64,000 nt of DNA from a beta proteobacterium AAP65 (lineage in GTDB: Bacteria; Pseudomonadota; Gammaproteobacteria; Burkholderiales; Burkholderiaceae_C), in the NCBI GenBank assembly GCA_001295865.1, contig LJHW01000021.1, positions 28,858 through 92,857 of the forward strand, read 5' to 3'. The translations under genes and the position numbers were made by a program. The notes beneath the pieces are model-generated. The model worked only from the letters and a program-made list of their open reading frames with translations. It ran no database searches and was not told the DNA's origin. Below, in pieces: positions 47,679 through 57,460 of the stretch (its first letter is position 1; every line of letters starts with the position of its first letter).

Positions 47679-47737
47679 GGTTCGCGGCCGGTCCGCGACC
47701 TGTCCGCATCATCACGCCGCAAGGCCTCCGGGCCGCG

Positions 47738-48202
47738 ATGCCAGCCCGCCTTGTGAACAAGGCGGATTTCGAGCGCCTGCTCGGCGTGCGCCCCTGGGCG
47801 CGCAGCGCGCACTTCGCGGTGCACCACGTCGCCAGCGCGCCGGCCCTGCCGCCCAAGCCGGCCCACCGTGCAGCCGCCCACGCCGTGTCCACCGAGTTGT
47901 CCACAGCCCCTGCACTGGTTTGCCCACCGCCTGTGGATGACTTGCCCACAGGCCACTGGCTTGGCTATATGGTGCCCAAACGACACGCCCGTCGCTCCGT
48001 CACCCGCAACCTGCTGAAGCGGCAGGTGCGGGGCGTGTTCGAGAGCCATGCCGCTGGCCTGCCTGGCGGCTTGTGGCTGGTTCGCCTGCGCCAGCCTTTT
48101 GTGGTGTCGGCTTTCCCGTCGGCGGCGTCTGATGCCTTGCGCCAGGCCGCGCGGCTGGAACTCGAAACCCTCTTCACGCCCGCCGCCGCGCGGGCGCGCT
48201 GA
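47738..48202 (+). CDS. rnpA: Ribonuclease P protein component
   Basis: The 154-aa product is the protein subunit of RNase P, which trims the 5' ends of pre-tRNA. It contains KADFERLLGV, GYMVPKRHARRSVTRNLLKRQVRGVF (with the RNxxKR motif) and LWLVRLRQP. It is longer than the ~120 residues of many homologues because of an Ala/Pro-rich insert (~45-75) between the first strand and the conserved RNA-binding helix. The ATG at 47738 is chosen because it puts PARLVNKADFE at the N-terminus, as in the family. Confidence 0.92.
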   Translation: MPARLVNKADFERLLGVRPWARSAHFAVHHVASAPALPPKPAHRAAAHAVSTELSTAPALVCPPPVDDLPTGHWLGYMVPKRHARRSVTRNLLKRQVRGVFESHAAGLPGGLWLVRLRQPFVVSAFPSAASDALRQAARLELETLFTPAAARAR

Positions 48203-48217
48203 AGCACAGGGACCTGC

Positions 48218-48625
48218 ATGAAGCCCGGCGCTGAATCGCCTGTTGCCAGCACCCCTGCCAGCACAGCCGCCGGCCTGCGTCTGCTGCGGGATTCGTTGCG
48301 CCTGCCGCAGCGTGTGTTGATCCTGCTGGTGCAGGGCTACCGCCTGCTGCTCAAGCCCTGGCTGGGCAACGCCTGCCGCTTCGAACCCACCTGCTCGGCC
48401 TACACGCTGGAAGCTTTGCAGCGCCATGGCGCCGTGCAGGGGTCTGCGCTGGGCGCTTGGCGGCTGATGCGCTGCCACCCCTGGTGTGACGGGGGCCTCG
48501 ACCCCGTGCCCGAGAATCCGCTCCGCCCCGCCGCTGGCTTGTTCACGCGGCTGGGCTTGAACACCGATGCGCCGGCACCAGAAGACCGGCCATCCACGCC
48601 TTCCCCGACCCGGAAAACCCCATGA
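48218..48625 (+). CDS. yidD: Membrane protein insertion efficiency factor YidD
   Basis: The 135-aa product has the conserved YRLLLKPWLGNACRFEPTCSAYTLEA block (~46-70) and GAWRLMRCHPWCDGGLDPVP, the signature of YidD. It is thought to help YidC insert proteins in the inner membrane. The N-terminal ~25 residues and C-terminal ~25 residues are family-variable extensions. It starts 15 bases after rnpA and overlaps yidC by ATGA. Confidence 0.93.
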   Translation: MKPGAESPVASTPASTAAGLRLLRDSLRLPQRVLILLVQGYRLLLKPWLGNACRFEPTCSAYTLEALQRHGAVQGSALGAWRLMRCHPWCDGGLDPVPENPLRPAAGLFTRLGLNTDAPAPEDRPSTPSPTRKTP

Positions 48626-50316
48626 ACGATATCCGTCGCACCCTGCTCTGGGTGGTTTTTGCCATGTCGCTGGTGCTCATCTGGGACGCGTGGCAGAAGC
48701 ACACCGGCCAGGGCTCGCTGTTTGGCGGCCCGGCGCCACGCCCGGCCGCGGCTGCGGGTTCCAGCCCCGGCGCACCGGCGGCCCCCATGGCGGGTGGTGT
48801 GCCCGCCCCGGCGGCCGTGCCCGCAGCGGCCGGCGCAACGCCCACCGCGCCCGGCCTGCCGGCAGCGGCCCCCACGCCCACCGGTGAGCGTGTGACCATC
48901 ACCACCGACGTGGTGAAAGCCGTCTTCGACAGCCAGGGTGGCAACCTCGTCTACCTGGAACTGCTGGGCTACAAGGACGCCGTCGACCCCAGCCGCAACG
49001 TCGTGCTGCTCGACCAGAGCGCCAAGCGCCTGTACGTGGCGCAGACCGGCCTGGTGGCAGCCACCCCGGGCGTGTCGCTGCCCAACCACTTCACGCAGAT
49101 GACGGTGGTGCCGGGTGAACGCACGCTGGCTGCCGGCGCGCAGACGCTCACCTTGCGTTTCGAGTCGCCGCTGATCGACGGCAACAAGCTCGCCAAGACC
49201 TACACCTTCACGCGGGGTGAGTACACCGTGGGCGTGAAGCACGAGTTCAGCAACCAGGGCGCCGCGCCCATCGCGCCGCAGGTCTACCTGCAGCTGGCGC
49301 GCGACGGCAACCCGCCCGAAGGCGAGAGCAGTTTCTACTTCACCTTCACCGGCCCGGCGATGTACACCGACACGGCGAAGTTCACGAAGATCGACTTCAA
49401 GGACATCGCCAAGGGCAGCGCCAGCCATGAAAAGGCGGCCGACAACGGCTGGGTGGCGATGGTGCAGCACTACTTCGCCAGCGCCTGGCTCGTGAAGACA
49501 CCTGGCACGCGCGAGTTCCGCACCGCCAAGGTGTCTGACAACCACTACACCATCGCGATGGTGCAGCCGCTGGGCACCGTGGCCCCCGGTGCTGCGGCCA
49601 CGCACGAAGCCGTGCTTTTTGTCGGCCCGCAGGAAGAAAACAAGCTCGCCGCCCTGGCCCCCGGTCTGGAACTGGTGAAGGACTACGGCTGGCTGCACGT
49701 GCTGAGCAAGCCGCTGTTCTGGCTGCTCGACAAGCTGCACGGCGTGCTGGGCAACTGGGGCTGGGCCATCGTGGGTCTGGTGGTGCTGCTGAAGATCGCT
49801 TTCTACTGGCTGAACGCGAGTGCCTACCGCAGCATGGCCAAGATGAAGGCCGTGGCCCCGCGCGTGACCGAGCTGCGCGAGCGCTACAAGGACAAGCCGC
49901 AAGAGATGCAGCAGGCGATGATGAAGATCTACCGCGAGGAGAAGGTCAACCCGCTCGGCGGCTGCCTGCCCATCCTCGTGCAGATGCCGTTTTTCATCGC
50001 GCTGTACTGGGTGCTGCTCTCCAGCGTTGAGATGCGCGGCGCACCTTGGGTGGGCTGGATCCAGGACTTGTCGGCCATCGACCCCTGGTTCATCCTGCCC
50101 ATCCTGATGACCGCGAGTTCGCTGTTCCAGGTGTGGCTGAACCCGGCCCCGCCGGACCCCATGCAAGCCAAGCTGATGTGGATCATGCCGCTGGCCTTCG
50201 GCTTCATGTTCTTCTTCTTCCCGGCCGGCCTGGTGCTGTACTGGTTGACGAACAACATCCTGTCGATCGCGCAGCAGTGGTTCATCAACAAACAATTGGG
50301 CGTGCTCGGGAAATAG
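48622..50316 (+). CDS. yidC: Membrane protein insertase YidC
   Basis: The 564-aa product has an N-terminal membrane helix (~5-24), a Pro/Ala-rich linker, the periplasmic beta-sandwich domain (~85-350: NLVYLELLGYKDAVDPSRNVVLL, YYFTFTGPAMYTD), and the five-helix insertase core (~365-560). Core motifs are NWGWAIVGLVVLLKIAFYWLN, QMPFFIALYWVLLSSVE, PMQAKLMWIMPLAFGFMFF and LYWLTNNILSIAQQW. It inserts inner-membrane proteins. It overlaps yidD by 4 bases. Confidence 0.97.
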   Translation: MNDIRRTLLWVVFAMSLVLIWDAWQKHTGQGSLFGGPAPRPAAAAGSSPGAPAAPMAGGVPAPAAVPAAAGATPTAPGLPAAAPTPTGERVTITTDVVKAVFDSQGGNLVYLELLGYKDAVDPSRNVVLLDQSAKRLYVAQTGLVAATPGVSLPNHFTQMTVVPGERTLAAGAQTLTLRFESPLIDGNKLAKTYTFTRGEYTVGVKHEFSNQGAAPIAPQVYLQLARDGNPPEGESSFYFTFTGPAMYTDTAKFTKIDFKDIAKGSASHEKAADNGWVAMVQHYFASAWLVKTPGTREFRTAKVSDNHYTIAMVQPLGTVAPGAAATHEAVLFVGPQEENKLAALAPGLELVKDYGWLHVLSKPLFWLLDKLHGVLGNWGWAIVGLVVLLKIAFYWLNASAYRSMAKMKAVAPRVTELRERYKDKPQEMQQAMMKIYREEKVNPLGGCLPILVQMPFFIALYWVLLSSVEMRGAPWVGWIQDLSAIDPWFILPILMTASSLFQVWLNPAPPDPMQAKLMWIMPLAFGFMFFFFPAGLVLYWLTNNILSIAQQWFINKQLGVLGK

Positions 50317-50528
50317 CGCACGGCTGAGGGCGCGACAACCCCGGTCAGGGGCTTGAGCGCCCCAGGCCAACAGGTCCACCATGCAGACATGCGGGCGACC
50401 CGCCTCTTGCCGAGGCGGCTCAGGAGACACGGCGGCAACGCCGCTCCACCCGCGCCACACACCCCCAGCCCCAACCCCGCCGCCGGGTGCCTGAACAAGC
50501 CCCGGCGGCGCGCCAGAATCGGCCCACC
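50317..50528. other. yidC-mnmE spacer, no gene seen
   Basis: This 212-base spacer shows no gene, terminator or strong promoter. CAGAAT at about 50515-50520 is a weak -10-like hexamer a few bases before mnmE, which would give an almost leaderless transcript, but no -35 box is clear. Confidence 0.3.
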
Positions 50529-51938
50529 ATGCGTGCTGCCGAACCCAGCGCCCCGGCCTTGTTGCCGGGCCGCCACCAAGACCCCATCGTTGCCATCGCC
50601 TCGGCCCCCGGCCGCGGAGCGGTGGGCATCGTGCGCGCCTCGGGGCTCGACCTCGCGCCGCTGATCCAGGCCCTGTGCGGCCGGCCGCTGGCGCCGCGCG
50701 TGGCGACGCTCTTGCCCTTTCTGGGCGAAGACGGCCAGCCGCTGGACCGCGGCCTGGCGCTGCACTTCCCCGCGCCCCACTCCTACACCGGCGAAGACGT
50801 GCTCGAGCTCCAGGCCCACGGCGGCCCGGTGCTGCTGCAGCTGCTGCTGGCGCGCTGCCTGCAAGCCCAGCCCGGGCTGCGCCTGGCCGAGCCGGGCGAG
50901 TTCACCGAACGCGCTTTCCTTAACGACAAGCTCGACCTCGCGCAGGCCGAGGCCGTGGCCGACCTCATCGACGCCAGCACGGAGGCCGCGGCGCGCTCGG
51001 CCGCACGTTCGCTCAGCGGCGACTTCAGCCGCCAGATCGAGGCGCTGGCCGAGCGCACCGTGCACCTGCGCATGCTGGTGGAAGCCACGCTCGACTTCCC
51101 TGAAGAAGAGATCGACTTCCTGGAGAAAGCAGGCGCCCGCGGCCAGCTCGACGCGCTGCTGGCCACGGTGGACGAAGCCCTGGCCCGCACGCGCCAGGGC
51201 GCGCTGCTGCGCGAGGGCCTGCGTGTGGTGCTGGCCGGTCAGCCCAACGTGGGCAAAAGCAGCCTGCTCAATGTGCTGGCTGGCGCCGAGCTGGCCATCG
51301 TGACGCCCATCCCCGGCACCACGCGCGACCGCGTCAGCGAGACGCTGCAGATCGAAGGCGTGCCGCTGCACATCACCGACACCGCCGGCCTGCGCAGCGA
51401 TGCCGAAGCCGCCGACGAGGTGGAGCGCATCGGCATCCAGCGCAGCTGGCAGGCCATCGGCGGCGCTGATGTGGTGATCTTTTTGCACGACCTGGGGCGC
51501 GTGGGCGAGGCCGATTACGAGGCCGCCGATGCGCTGATCCGCGCGCAGCTGCCCGAGGGCGTGCCGCGCTTGCAGGTCTACAACAAGGCCGATGTCGAAG
51601 GCGGCAGCGAACGGGTGTTGCCGGCGGGCGCCTTGCGTCTTTCGGCCCGCACGGGCGAAGGCCTGGACACGCTGCGCCGCGCGCTGCTGGCGCAAGCCGG
51701 TTGGCAGGCCGCGCCCGAGGGCCTGTTCATCGCCCGCACGCGCCACGTGCGGGCGTTGCAGCGCGCGCGCGAACACCTGCTGCAGGCGCAAGCGCAAGCC
51801 GCGCTGCGCGACGCCGCGCTGGACCTGCTGGCCGAAGAGCTGCGCCTGGCGCACCGGGCCTTGGGCGAGATCACCGGGCAGTTCAGCACCGAAGACCTGT
51901 TGGGGGTCATCTTCAGCCGTTTCTGCATCGGCAAGTGA
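50529..51938 (+). CDS. mnmE: tRNA modification GTPase MnmE
   Basis: The 469-aa product makes, with MnmG, the 5-carboxymethylaminomethyl uridine of some tRNA wobble positions. The N-terminal domain ([35 protein letters not shown]) is followed by the GTPase domain (~218-380) with [17 protein letters not shown] and YNKAD. The family-defining FCIGK motif is at the C-terminus. A start at 50529 (MRAAEPS) is preferred over an in-frame one 42 bases upstream. It ends 24 bases from the convergent apt gene. Confidence 0.95.
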   Translation: MRAAEPSAPALLPGRHQDPIVAIASAPGRGAVGIVRASGLDLAPLIQALCGRPLAPRVATLLPFLGEDGQPLDRGLALHFPAPHSYTGEDVLELQAHGGPVLLQLLLARCLQAQPGLRLAEPGEFTERAFLNDKLDLAQAEAVADLIDASTEAAARSAARSLSGDFSRQIEALAERTVHLRMLVEATLDFPEEEIDFLEKAGARGQLDALLATVDEALARTRQGALLREGLRVVLAGQPNVGKSSLLNVLAGAELAIVTPIPGTTRDRVSETLQIEGVPLHITDTAGLRSDAEAADEVERIGIQRSWQAIGGADVVIFLHDLGRVGEADYEAADALIRAQLPEGVPRLQVYNKADVEGGSERVLPAGALRLSARTGEGLDTLRRALLAQAGWQAAPEGLFIARTRHVRALQRAREHLLQAQAQAALRDAALDLLAEELRLAHRALGEITGQFSTEDLLGVIFSRFCIGK

Positions 51939-51962
51939 CAGCGCCTGCTTGGCGCCGCGGCC

Positions 51963-52514
51963 TCAGTGGCCGGCGAAATCCACCAGCGTGAACAGCGGCA
52001 ACCCCGCCTCGCGCAGCTTGTTCGAGCCCCCGAGCTCGGGCAGGTCGACGATGGCCGCGCCTTCGATGACCTCGGCGCCCAGGCGCTCCAGCAGCTTCTT
52101 GCCAGCCATCATGGTGCCGCCGGTGGCGATGAGGTCGTCGATGAGCACCACACGGTCGCCGGGTTTCACGGCGTCGGTGTGCATCTCCACCGTGGCGCTG
52201 CCGTACTCGAGTTCGTAGGTCTCTTCCACCGTGGTGAAGGGCAGCTTGCCCTTCTTGCGGATGGGCACGAAGCCGACGTTGAGCTCGTAGGCCACCACGC
52301 TGCCGACGATGAAGCCGCGCGCGTCCAGCCCGGCGATGGCCGAAGGCTTGACATCGAAGTAGCGGTGCACGAACTGGTCGATGAGCACGCGGAACACGCG
52401 CGGGTTGGCCAGCAGCGGCGTGATGTCGCGGAACATCACGCCCGGCGCCGGCCAGTGCGGCACGGTGCGGATGTGGTTGCGGATGTAGTCGGCGGGCAAG
52501 AGGGCTTCGTTCAT
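51963..52514 (-). CDS. apt: Adenine phosphoribosyltransferase
   Basis: The 183-aa product salvages adenine to AMP with PRPP. It has the N-terminal [21 protein letters not shown] and the PRPP-binding loop [17 protein letters not shown] (~125-141), with the YGSATVEMH segment before it. The length fits the family (~180). The gene lies 37 bases after the phosphatase gene on the same strand and is convergent with mnmE. Confidence 0.95.
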   Translation of the reverse strand: MNEALLPADYIRNHIRTVPHWPAPGVMFRDITPLLANPRVFRVLIDQFVHRYFDVKPSAIAGLDARGFIVGSVVAYELNVGFVPIRKKGKLPFTTVEETYELEYGSATVEMHTDAVKPGDRVVLIDDLIATGGTMMAGKKLLERLGAEVIEGAAIVDLPELGGSNKLREAGLPLFTLVDFAGH

Positions 52515-52551
52515 GCCGGCATTGTCGGCGCGAGGCGCCGTTGCGGCACGC

Positions 52552-53139
52552 TCAAGCCACGCTCAAGCGCCCCAGCACCTGCGGCTCCGCGCCGCCGGTG
52601 GCGCGCATCAGCAGCCCCTCGCCCGAGCTGGTGCTCTGGCCGGACAAGGCCTGCTGCACGAAGGCGTGCGTCACCCAAAGTTCGAAACGGCCGGCTGGCA
52701 CGGCACGCAAGGCCGCCAACAGTTGCGCACGGCTGGCCGCGTTGGTCTGCTCGCTGCGGCCGTAGGGCGAGCCCAGCGCGGCCCAGGCCTGCACGGTGCC
52801 GCCGTTGCCGAAGGCCTCGGCGGCGGTGTCCATGCAGCGGCACCAGGGGCTGCTGCGCACGGCCGCGGGCGGCAGGACCTGGCGCTCGAACCACCGCCCG
52901 ATGCGCCGCGCCTGTTCGCGGCCCTCGGTATTCAGGTTGCGTTGCGTGCGGCAGTCGCCAAGCTTGAAATCGGGCGGATCGAAAGTTCCAGGGGCCAGCG
53001 CGTGACGCAGTGCCACCACCAGGCCGCCCTGGCGCAGCAGCGCAGCCACCTCACCGGCAGCGACGCTGCCGACGCCCACAGTCCACAGCGGCAAGGCGAG
53101 GCTGCTTTGCAGCAGGCGGCGGCGGGAAGTGGCGCTCAT
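52552..53139 (-). CDS. Histidine phosphatase superfamily protein, exported
   Basis: The 195-aa product has a twin-arginine-like signal ([15 protein letters not shown]) and the catalytic LRHA of the phosphoglycerate-mutase-like fold ([13 protein letters not shown]), with the second arginine in [17 protein letters not shown] and the late histidine in [11 protein letters not shown]. It could remove phosphate from a periplasmic compound; substrate unknown. The start is uncertain: ATGs at 53139, 53148 and 53151 are in one frame, and the last two overlap the antiporter stop. It precedes apt on the same strand. Confidence 0.75.
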   Translation of the reverse strand: MSATSRRRLLQSSLALPLWTVGVGSVAAGEVAALLRQGGLVVALRHALAPGTFDPPDFKLGDCRTQRNLNTEGREQARRIGRWFERQVLPPAAVRSSPWCRCMDTAAEAFGNGGTVQAWAALGSPYGRSEQTNAASRAQLLAALRAVPAGRFELWVTHAFVQQALSGQSTSSGEGLLMRATGGAEPQVLGRLSVA

Positions 53140-53147
53140 GCGCCGCA

Positions 53148-55148
53148 TCATCCGCGCAGCAGCTTTTCCTCTGCCAGCGCCAGGGGTTCGGGCAAGCCCG
53201 AGAGCACCAGCGTGTCGGCCCCTTGCAGCACCAGTTCGGGCGCGGGCGGCAGCACACCGCCGTGGGCGCGGCGCACCGAGACCACGCTCACGCCTACCGC
53301 GTGCAGAGCCTGGGCGTCGAGCGTCTGGCCCACGCAGCGTGCGGCGTCGGGAATGGTCACGCTTTTCAGGCGCGCCTGGTCGAGTTCGGCCACGGTGTCG
53401 TCGTCGGCGCCGTGGAAATAGCCGCGCAGCAGGCTGTAGCGGGCGTCACGCGCGTCGCGTGTGATGCGGATGACGCGTTGCATGGGCACGCCCACCAGCG
53501 CCAGCGCGTGGCCGGCCAGCATCAGGCTGCCTTCGATGGCCTCGGGCACCACCTCGGTGGCGCCGGCGGCGCGCAGCTTCTCGATGTCGCTGTCGTCGAT
53601 GGTGCGCACGATCACGGGCACCTTGGGTGCGTTGGCGCGCACGAGGTCGAGGATCTTCAGCGCACTGGGTGTGTCGTGGTAACTCACCACCACCGCGGCG
53701 GCGCGGTTCAGGCCGGCGGCCATCAGGCTGGGCAGGCGCGCGGCGTCGCCGAACACCACGCTCTGACCGGCGGCAGCGGCCTGGCGCACGCGGTCGGGGT
53801 CGAGGTCCAGCGCCATGTAGGGGATGCCCTCGGGATGCAGCAGCCGCGCCAGGTTCTGACCGCTGCGGCCGTAGCCGCAGATGATCACGTGTTTCTCGGT
53901 GGCGATTGCCTTCTTCGCAATGGTGGTCAGGGCCACGCTCTGCATCAGCCAGTCGCTGGCGCTCAGCCGGTTGACGATGCGGTTGCTGTGCATGATGAGG
54001 AAAGGCGTGGCCAGCATGCTCAGCACCATGCTCGCGAGCACCGGGCTCATCCACTCGGGCGCCACCAGGCCGCGGTCGGCGCCCAGGGTCAGCAGCACGA
54101 AGCCGAATTCCCCGGCCTGCGCCAGGTACAGGCCGGTGCGCAGGGCCACGCCAGGCGCCGCGCCGAAGCCGCGCGCGAGTGCGGCCACCAGCACGAACTT
54201 GGCCAGGATGGGCAAGGTGGTCAGCAGCAACACCAGGGGCCACAGCTCGATGACGGGCCGCCAGTCGAGCTTCATGCCGATGGTGATGAAAAACAGGCCC
54301 AGCAGCACGTCGTGGAAGGGCCGGATGTCGGTTTCCACCTGGTGCTTGTATTCGGTCTCGGCCACCAGCATGCCGGCCACGAAGGCGCCCAGCGCCAGGC
54401 TGAGACCGGCGTGTTCCGTCAGGTAGGCCAGCCCCAGGGTGACGAGCAGCAGGTTCAGCATGAAGAGCTCTTCGCTCTTGCGCCGCGCCACCAGCGTGAG
54501 CCACCAGCGCATCACACGCTGGCCGCCCACCAGCAGCACCGTCAGCAGCAGGCCTGCCTTCAGCGCGGCCAGGCCCATCGCGATCATCAGGTCTTCGCCC
54601 GAGCTGCCCAAAGCCGGGATCAGCACCAGCAAGGGCACCACGGCCAGGTCTTGGAACAGCAGCACGCCCATCACGCGTTTGCCGTGTTCGCTTTCCAGTT
54701 CCAGCCGCTCGGCCATCAGCTTCACGACGATGGCGGTGCTGCTCATCGCGATGGCGCCGCCCAGCACCACGGCGCCTTGCCAGCCCATCTGCCAGGTCTT
54801 GCCCAGGAAGCTGGCGTAGGCCCACACCAGCAGGCCATGGCCAGCCAGGGTGCCGACCATCGTCAGGCCCACCTGGCTCAGGCCCAGGCCGAAGACCAGC
54901 GTGCGCATGCTGCGCAGCTTGGGCAGGTTGAATTCCAGCCCGATGACGAACATCAGGAAGACAACACCGAACTCGGCGAGGTACTTCACCCCGGCGCTGT
55001 CTTGCGCAAAGGCCAGCGCGTTGGGGCCGATGAGCACGCCCACCACCAGGTAGCCCAGCATGGGCGGCAGCTTGAGCGAACGGCACACCACGACGCCCAG
55101 CACGGCCGCCACCAGGTAGAGCAGAACGAGTTCGAGGGTCGACGCCAA
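53148..55148 (-). CDS. Kef-type cation:proton antiporter with TrkA domains
   Basis: The 666-aa product has a 12-to-13-helix CPA2 exchanger domain (~1-390; LVVGVLIGPNALAFAQDS, AEFGVVFLMFVIGLEF, AFVAGMLVAETEYKHQVE). It then has a TrkA-N nucleotide-binding domain (~410-540; VIICGYGRSGQNLARLL with the GxGxxG motif, GDAARLPSL) and a TrkA-C domain (~580-660). It resembles KefB/KefC/YbaL potassium efflux systems. Regulatory glutathione-binding residues cannot be judged by eye. Its start codon is only 28 bases from the start of the divergent kdsD. Confidence 0.92.
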   Translation of the reverse strand: MASTLELVLLYLVAAVLGVVVCRSLKLPPMLGYLVVGVLIGPNALAFAQDSAGVKYLAEFGVVFLMFVIGLEFNLPKLRSMRTLVFGLGLSQVGLTMVGTLAGHGLLVWAYASFLGKTWQMGWQGAVVLGGAIAMSSTAIVVKLMAERLELESEHGKRVMGVLLFQDLAVVPLLVLIPALGSSGEDLMIAMGLAALKAGLLLTVLLVGGQRVMRWWLTLVARRKSEELFMLNLLLVTLGLAYLTEHAGLSLALGAFVAGMLVAETEYKHQVETDIRPFHDVLLGLFFITIGMKLDWRPVIELWPLVLLLTTLPILAKFVLVAALARGFGAAPGVALRTGLYLAQAGEFGFVLLTLGADRGLVAPEWMSPVLASMVLSMLATPFLIMHSNRIVNRLSASDWLMQSVALTTIAKKAIATEKHVIICGYGRSGQNLARLLHPEGIPYMALDLDPDRVRQAAAAGQSVVFGDAARLPSLMAAGLNRAAAVVVSYHDTPSALKILDLVRANAPKVPVIVRTIDDSDIEKLRAAGATEVVPEAIEGSLMLAGHALALVGVPMQRVIRITRDARDARYSLLRGYFHGADDDTVAELDQARLKSVTIPDAARCVGQTLDAQALHAVGVSVVSVRRAHGGVLPPAPELVLQGADTLVLSGLPEPLALAEEKLLRG

Positions 55149-55164
55149 GGTGGGGGTGGGCTCC

Positions 55165-55170
55165 TAGAAT
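55165..55170 (+). promoter_or_regulatory. Candidate -10 box TAGAAT of kdsD, possibly leaderless
   Basis: TAGAAT ends 6 bases before the kdsD ATG at 55177, so the transcript would start at or within a base or two of the start codon and kdsD would lack a leader. No ribosome binding site stands before the ATG. The -35 position lies in or beside the divergent antiporter start, which is only 28 bases away. Confidence 0.5.
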
Positions 55171-55176
55171 GCTTCG

Positions 55177-56178
55177 ATGCTATTCGACGGCTCTTCCGAT
55201 GTCCCCTTCGACGGCGCACGTGCGCTGGCCATGGCGCGGCGCACCTTCGAGATCGAGGCGCGGGCACTCACCGGCTTGTCCGCGCGCCTGGACGACGGTT
55301 TTGCAGAAGCCGTGCAGGCTGTGCTGGCCTGCCGCGGCCGATTGGTGGTGATGGGCATGGGCAAGAGTGGCCATGTGGGACGCAAGATCGCGGCCACGCT
55401 GGCTTCAACAGGCACGCCGGCGATGTTCGTGCACCCGGGCGAGGCCAGCCATGGCGACCTGGGCATGGTGGTGGCCGGCGACGTGCTGCTCGCCATCAGC
55501 AACAGCGGCGAGAGCGACGAACTCGCAGCCATCCTGCCGGCCATCCGCCGCTTGGGCGTGCATTTCATCGCCATGACGGGGCGGCCGGGTTCCACGCTGG
55601 CGCGCCACGCCGACACCGTGCTGAACAGCGGCGTGGACGAAGAAGCCTGCCCGCTGAACCTGGCGCCCACCGCCAGCACCACGGCGCAGATGGCGCTGGG
55701 CGATGCGCTGGCCGTGGCGCTGCTGGACGCGCGCGGCTTCAAGGAAGCCGATTTCGCACGCTCGCACCCGGGCGGTGCGCTGGGGCGCAAGCTGTTGATG
55801 CACGTGCACGACCTGATGCGCAGCGGCGAGGCGCTGCCGCGCGTGAAGCCGGGCGCGCTGTTCGGCGAGCTGCTGCGCGAGATGAGCGCCAAGGGCCTGG
55901 GGTTTGCCGCGGTGGTGGACGAGGCGCAGCGCCCGCTGGGCATCTTCACCGACGGCGACCTTCGCCGCCTCATCGAACGCGGCACCGACCTGCGTGCGCT
56001 CACCGCCGAGCAGGTGATGCACCGCAGTCCGCGCCTGGTGCTGGCCGATGCACTGGCGGTGGATGCCGCCGGCGTGATGGAGCAGCACCGCATCACCAGC
56101 GTGCTGGTGGTGAGCGCCGACGGCCTGCTGGTGGGCGCGCTCAACAGCAACGACCTGATGCGCGCCAAAGTCATATGA
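55177..56178 (+). CDS. kdsD: D-arabinose 5-phosphate isomerase (KdsD/KpsF/GutQ family)
   Basis: The 333-aa product has a SIS sugar-isomerase domain (~40-170; MGMGKSGHVGRKIAATLAST, HPGEASHGDLGMV, ISNSGESDEL, TASTTAQMALGDALAVALL) and two CBS domains (~205-330). It makes arabinose 5-phosphate, the precursor of the LPS sugar Kdo. It overlaps kdsC by ATGA, so the two are co-translated. The very close divergent antiporter and the lack of a leader suggest an unusual translation start. Confidence 0.94.
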   Translation: MLFDGSSDVPFDGARALAMARRTFEIEARALTGLSARLDDGFAEAVQAVLACRGRLVVMGMGKSGHVGRKIAATLASTGTPAMFVHPGEASHGDLGMVVAGDVLLAISNSGESDELAAILPAIRRLGVHFIAMTGRPGSTLARHADTVLNSGVDEEACPLNLAPTASTTAQMALGDALAVALLDARGFKEADFARSHPGGALGRKLLMHVHDLMRSGEALPRVKPGALFGELLREMSAKGLGFAAVVDEAQRPLGIFTDGDLRRLIERGTDLRALTAEQVMHRSPRLVLADALAVDAAGVMEQHRITSVLVVSADGLLVGALNSNDLMRAKVI

Positions 56179-56762
56179 GCGTGCCGCTGCTGCAGCCGGC
56201 GCTGCGATTTGCGCCCGAGACGCTGCTGCGCGCGCAGGGTGAAGGCCTGGGCTTGAAAGCCGCCATCTTCGACGTCGATGGTGTGCTCACCGATGGGCGC
56301 CTGTACATCAGCGAGCTGGGCGAAACCGTCAAGACTTTCCACGCGCTCGACGGCCACGGCCTGAAGCTTTTGAAGCAAGGCGGCATCGAGCCGCTGGTCA
56401 TCACCGGACGTGATTCACCCGCCGTGCGCCGCCGCGTGGCCGACCTGGGCCTCACGCACGCGCTCTACGGCGTGCACGACAAGGCCGCCGCCGCCGAGCG
56501 TGTGCTGGCCGGTCTGGGCCTGGCCTGGCACGAGGTGGCCGCCATCGGCGACGACTGGCCCGACCTGCCGCTGCTCACGCGCGCGGCCTTCGCCTGCGCG
56601 CCGCTCAACGCGCACGCCGAGGTGCGGGCCGTGGCCCACCACGTCACCAGTGCGCGGGGCGGCGAAGGCGCGGCACGCGAGTTCTGCGACCTGCTGCTGA
56701 TGGCCGCCGGGCGCTACGCCGCGCTCTTGCACGGGCACCTGCAGACGCTGGACAGCGCATGA
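56175..56762 (+). CDS. kdsC: 3-deoxy-D-manno-octulosonate 8-phosphate phosphatase
   Basis: The 195-aa product is a HAD-superfamily phosphatase that releases Kdo from Kdo-8-phosphate. It has motif I in AAIFDVDGVLTDGRLYIS, where both aspartates are present, TGRDSPAVRRR (motif II), and GDDWPDLPLL (motif IV). The N-terminal ~25 residues are a family-variable extension. Start and stop overlap kdsD and lptC by ATGA. Confidence 0.94.
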   Translation: MSVPLLQPALRFAPETLLRAQGEGLGLKAAIFDVDGVLTDGRLYISELGETVKTFHALDGHGLKLLKQGGIEPLVITGRDSPAVRRRVADLGLTHALYGVHDKAAAAERVLAGLGLAWHEVAAIGDDWPDLPLLTRAAFACAPLNAHAEVRAVAHHVTSARGGEGAAREFCDLLLMAAGRYAALLHGHLQTLDSA

Positions 56763-57460
56763 GCGTGGCCGACACGGCACCGTCGGGCGCCTTGGGCCCC
56801 GCGGCGGGGCGCCAGCCGCGCCCGCGCCTGCCCTGGCACCTGCGGCTGCGTGAACAGCTCTCGTCCTACCTGCCGCTGCTGGTGATGGCGCTGCTGGTGC
56901 TGGCCAGCTGGTGGCTGGTGAAAAACTCGCCGCGGCCGCTGGCGCCGGCCGAAGAGCGCCCCGTGAGCGACGAACCCGACTACACGATGGCGCAGTTCGC
57001 GCTGGAGCGTTTCGACGCCCAGGGCCGGCTCAAGCTGCGCATCGAGGGCGCCACGCTGAAGCACTTTCCGGCCACCGACCGCATCGAGATCGAAGACGCG
57101 CAGATCCGCGCCATCGCGCCCGATGGCCGTGTCACGCTGGCGCAGGCGCGCCTGGCGCTGGGCAACGGCGATGGCAGCGAGGTGCAGCTGCGCGGCGGCG
57201 CCGAAGTCACCGCTACCGACGCCAAGGGCCAACCGCTGGTGATGCGCGGCGAGTTCCTGCACGCCTTCCTCGTCACCGAGCAGGTGCGCAGCCACCTGCC
57301 GGTGCAGGTGAATCTGGGCGGCAACGAGCTGCGCGCTGCGGGGCTTGATTACGACCACGGCCAGCGCCGCCTGGAGCTGCTGGGCCCCATGCGCGCCGTG
57401 CTGACGCCGCGGGCGTCGGTGCCGGCCCGCGCGGCATCTGCCGCGGGCGCCCGCCCCTGA
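56759..57460 (+). CDS. lptC: LPS export protein LptC
   Basis: The 233-aa product has one membrane helix (YLPLLVMALLVLASWWLV, ~37-54) and a periplasmic LptC jelly-roll domain (MAQFALERFDAQGRLKLRIEGATLKHFPATDRIEIED, then GAEVTATDAKGQPLVMRGE). It joins the LptB2FG transporter to LptA for moving LPS to the cell surface. It overlaps kdsC by ATGA. Unlike the common order, lptA and lptB do not follow; an SDR gene does. Confidence 0.88.
   Translation: MSVADTAPSGALGPAAGRQPRPRLPWHLRLREQLSSYLPLLVMALLVLASWWLVKNSPRPLAPAEERPVSDEPDYTMAQFALERFDAQGRLKLRIEGATLKHFPATDRIEIEDAQIRAIAPDGRVTLAQARLALGNGDGSEVQLRGGAEVTATDAKGQPLVMRGEFLHAFLVTEQVRSHLPVQVNLGGNELRAAGLDYDHGQRRLELLGPMRAVLTPRASVPARAASAAGARP

Noticed and set aside
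53010..56762. A 1250-codon open frame on the plus strand.
   Set aside because: It is a shadow: its first part is antisense to the Kef antiporter and its middle is kdsD in another frame; only the kdsC part from 56175 is real.
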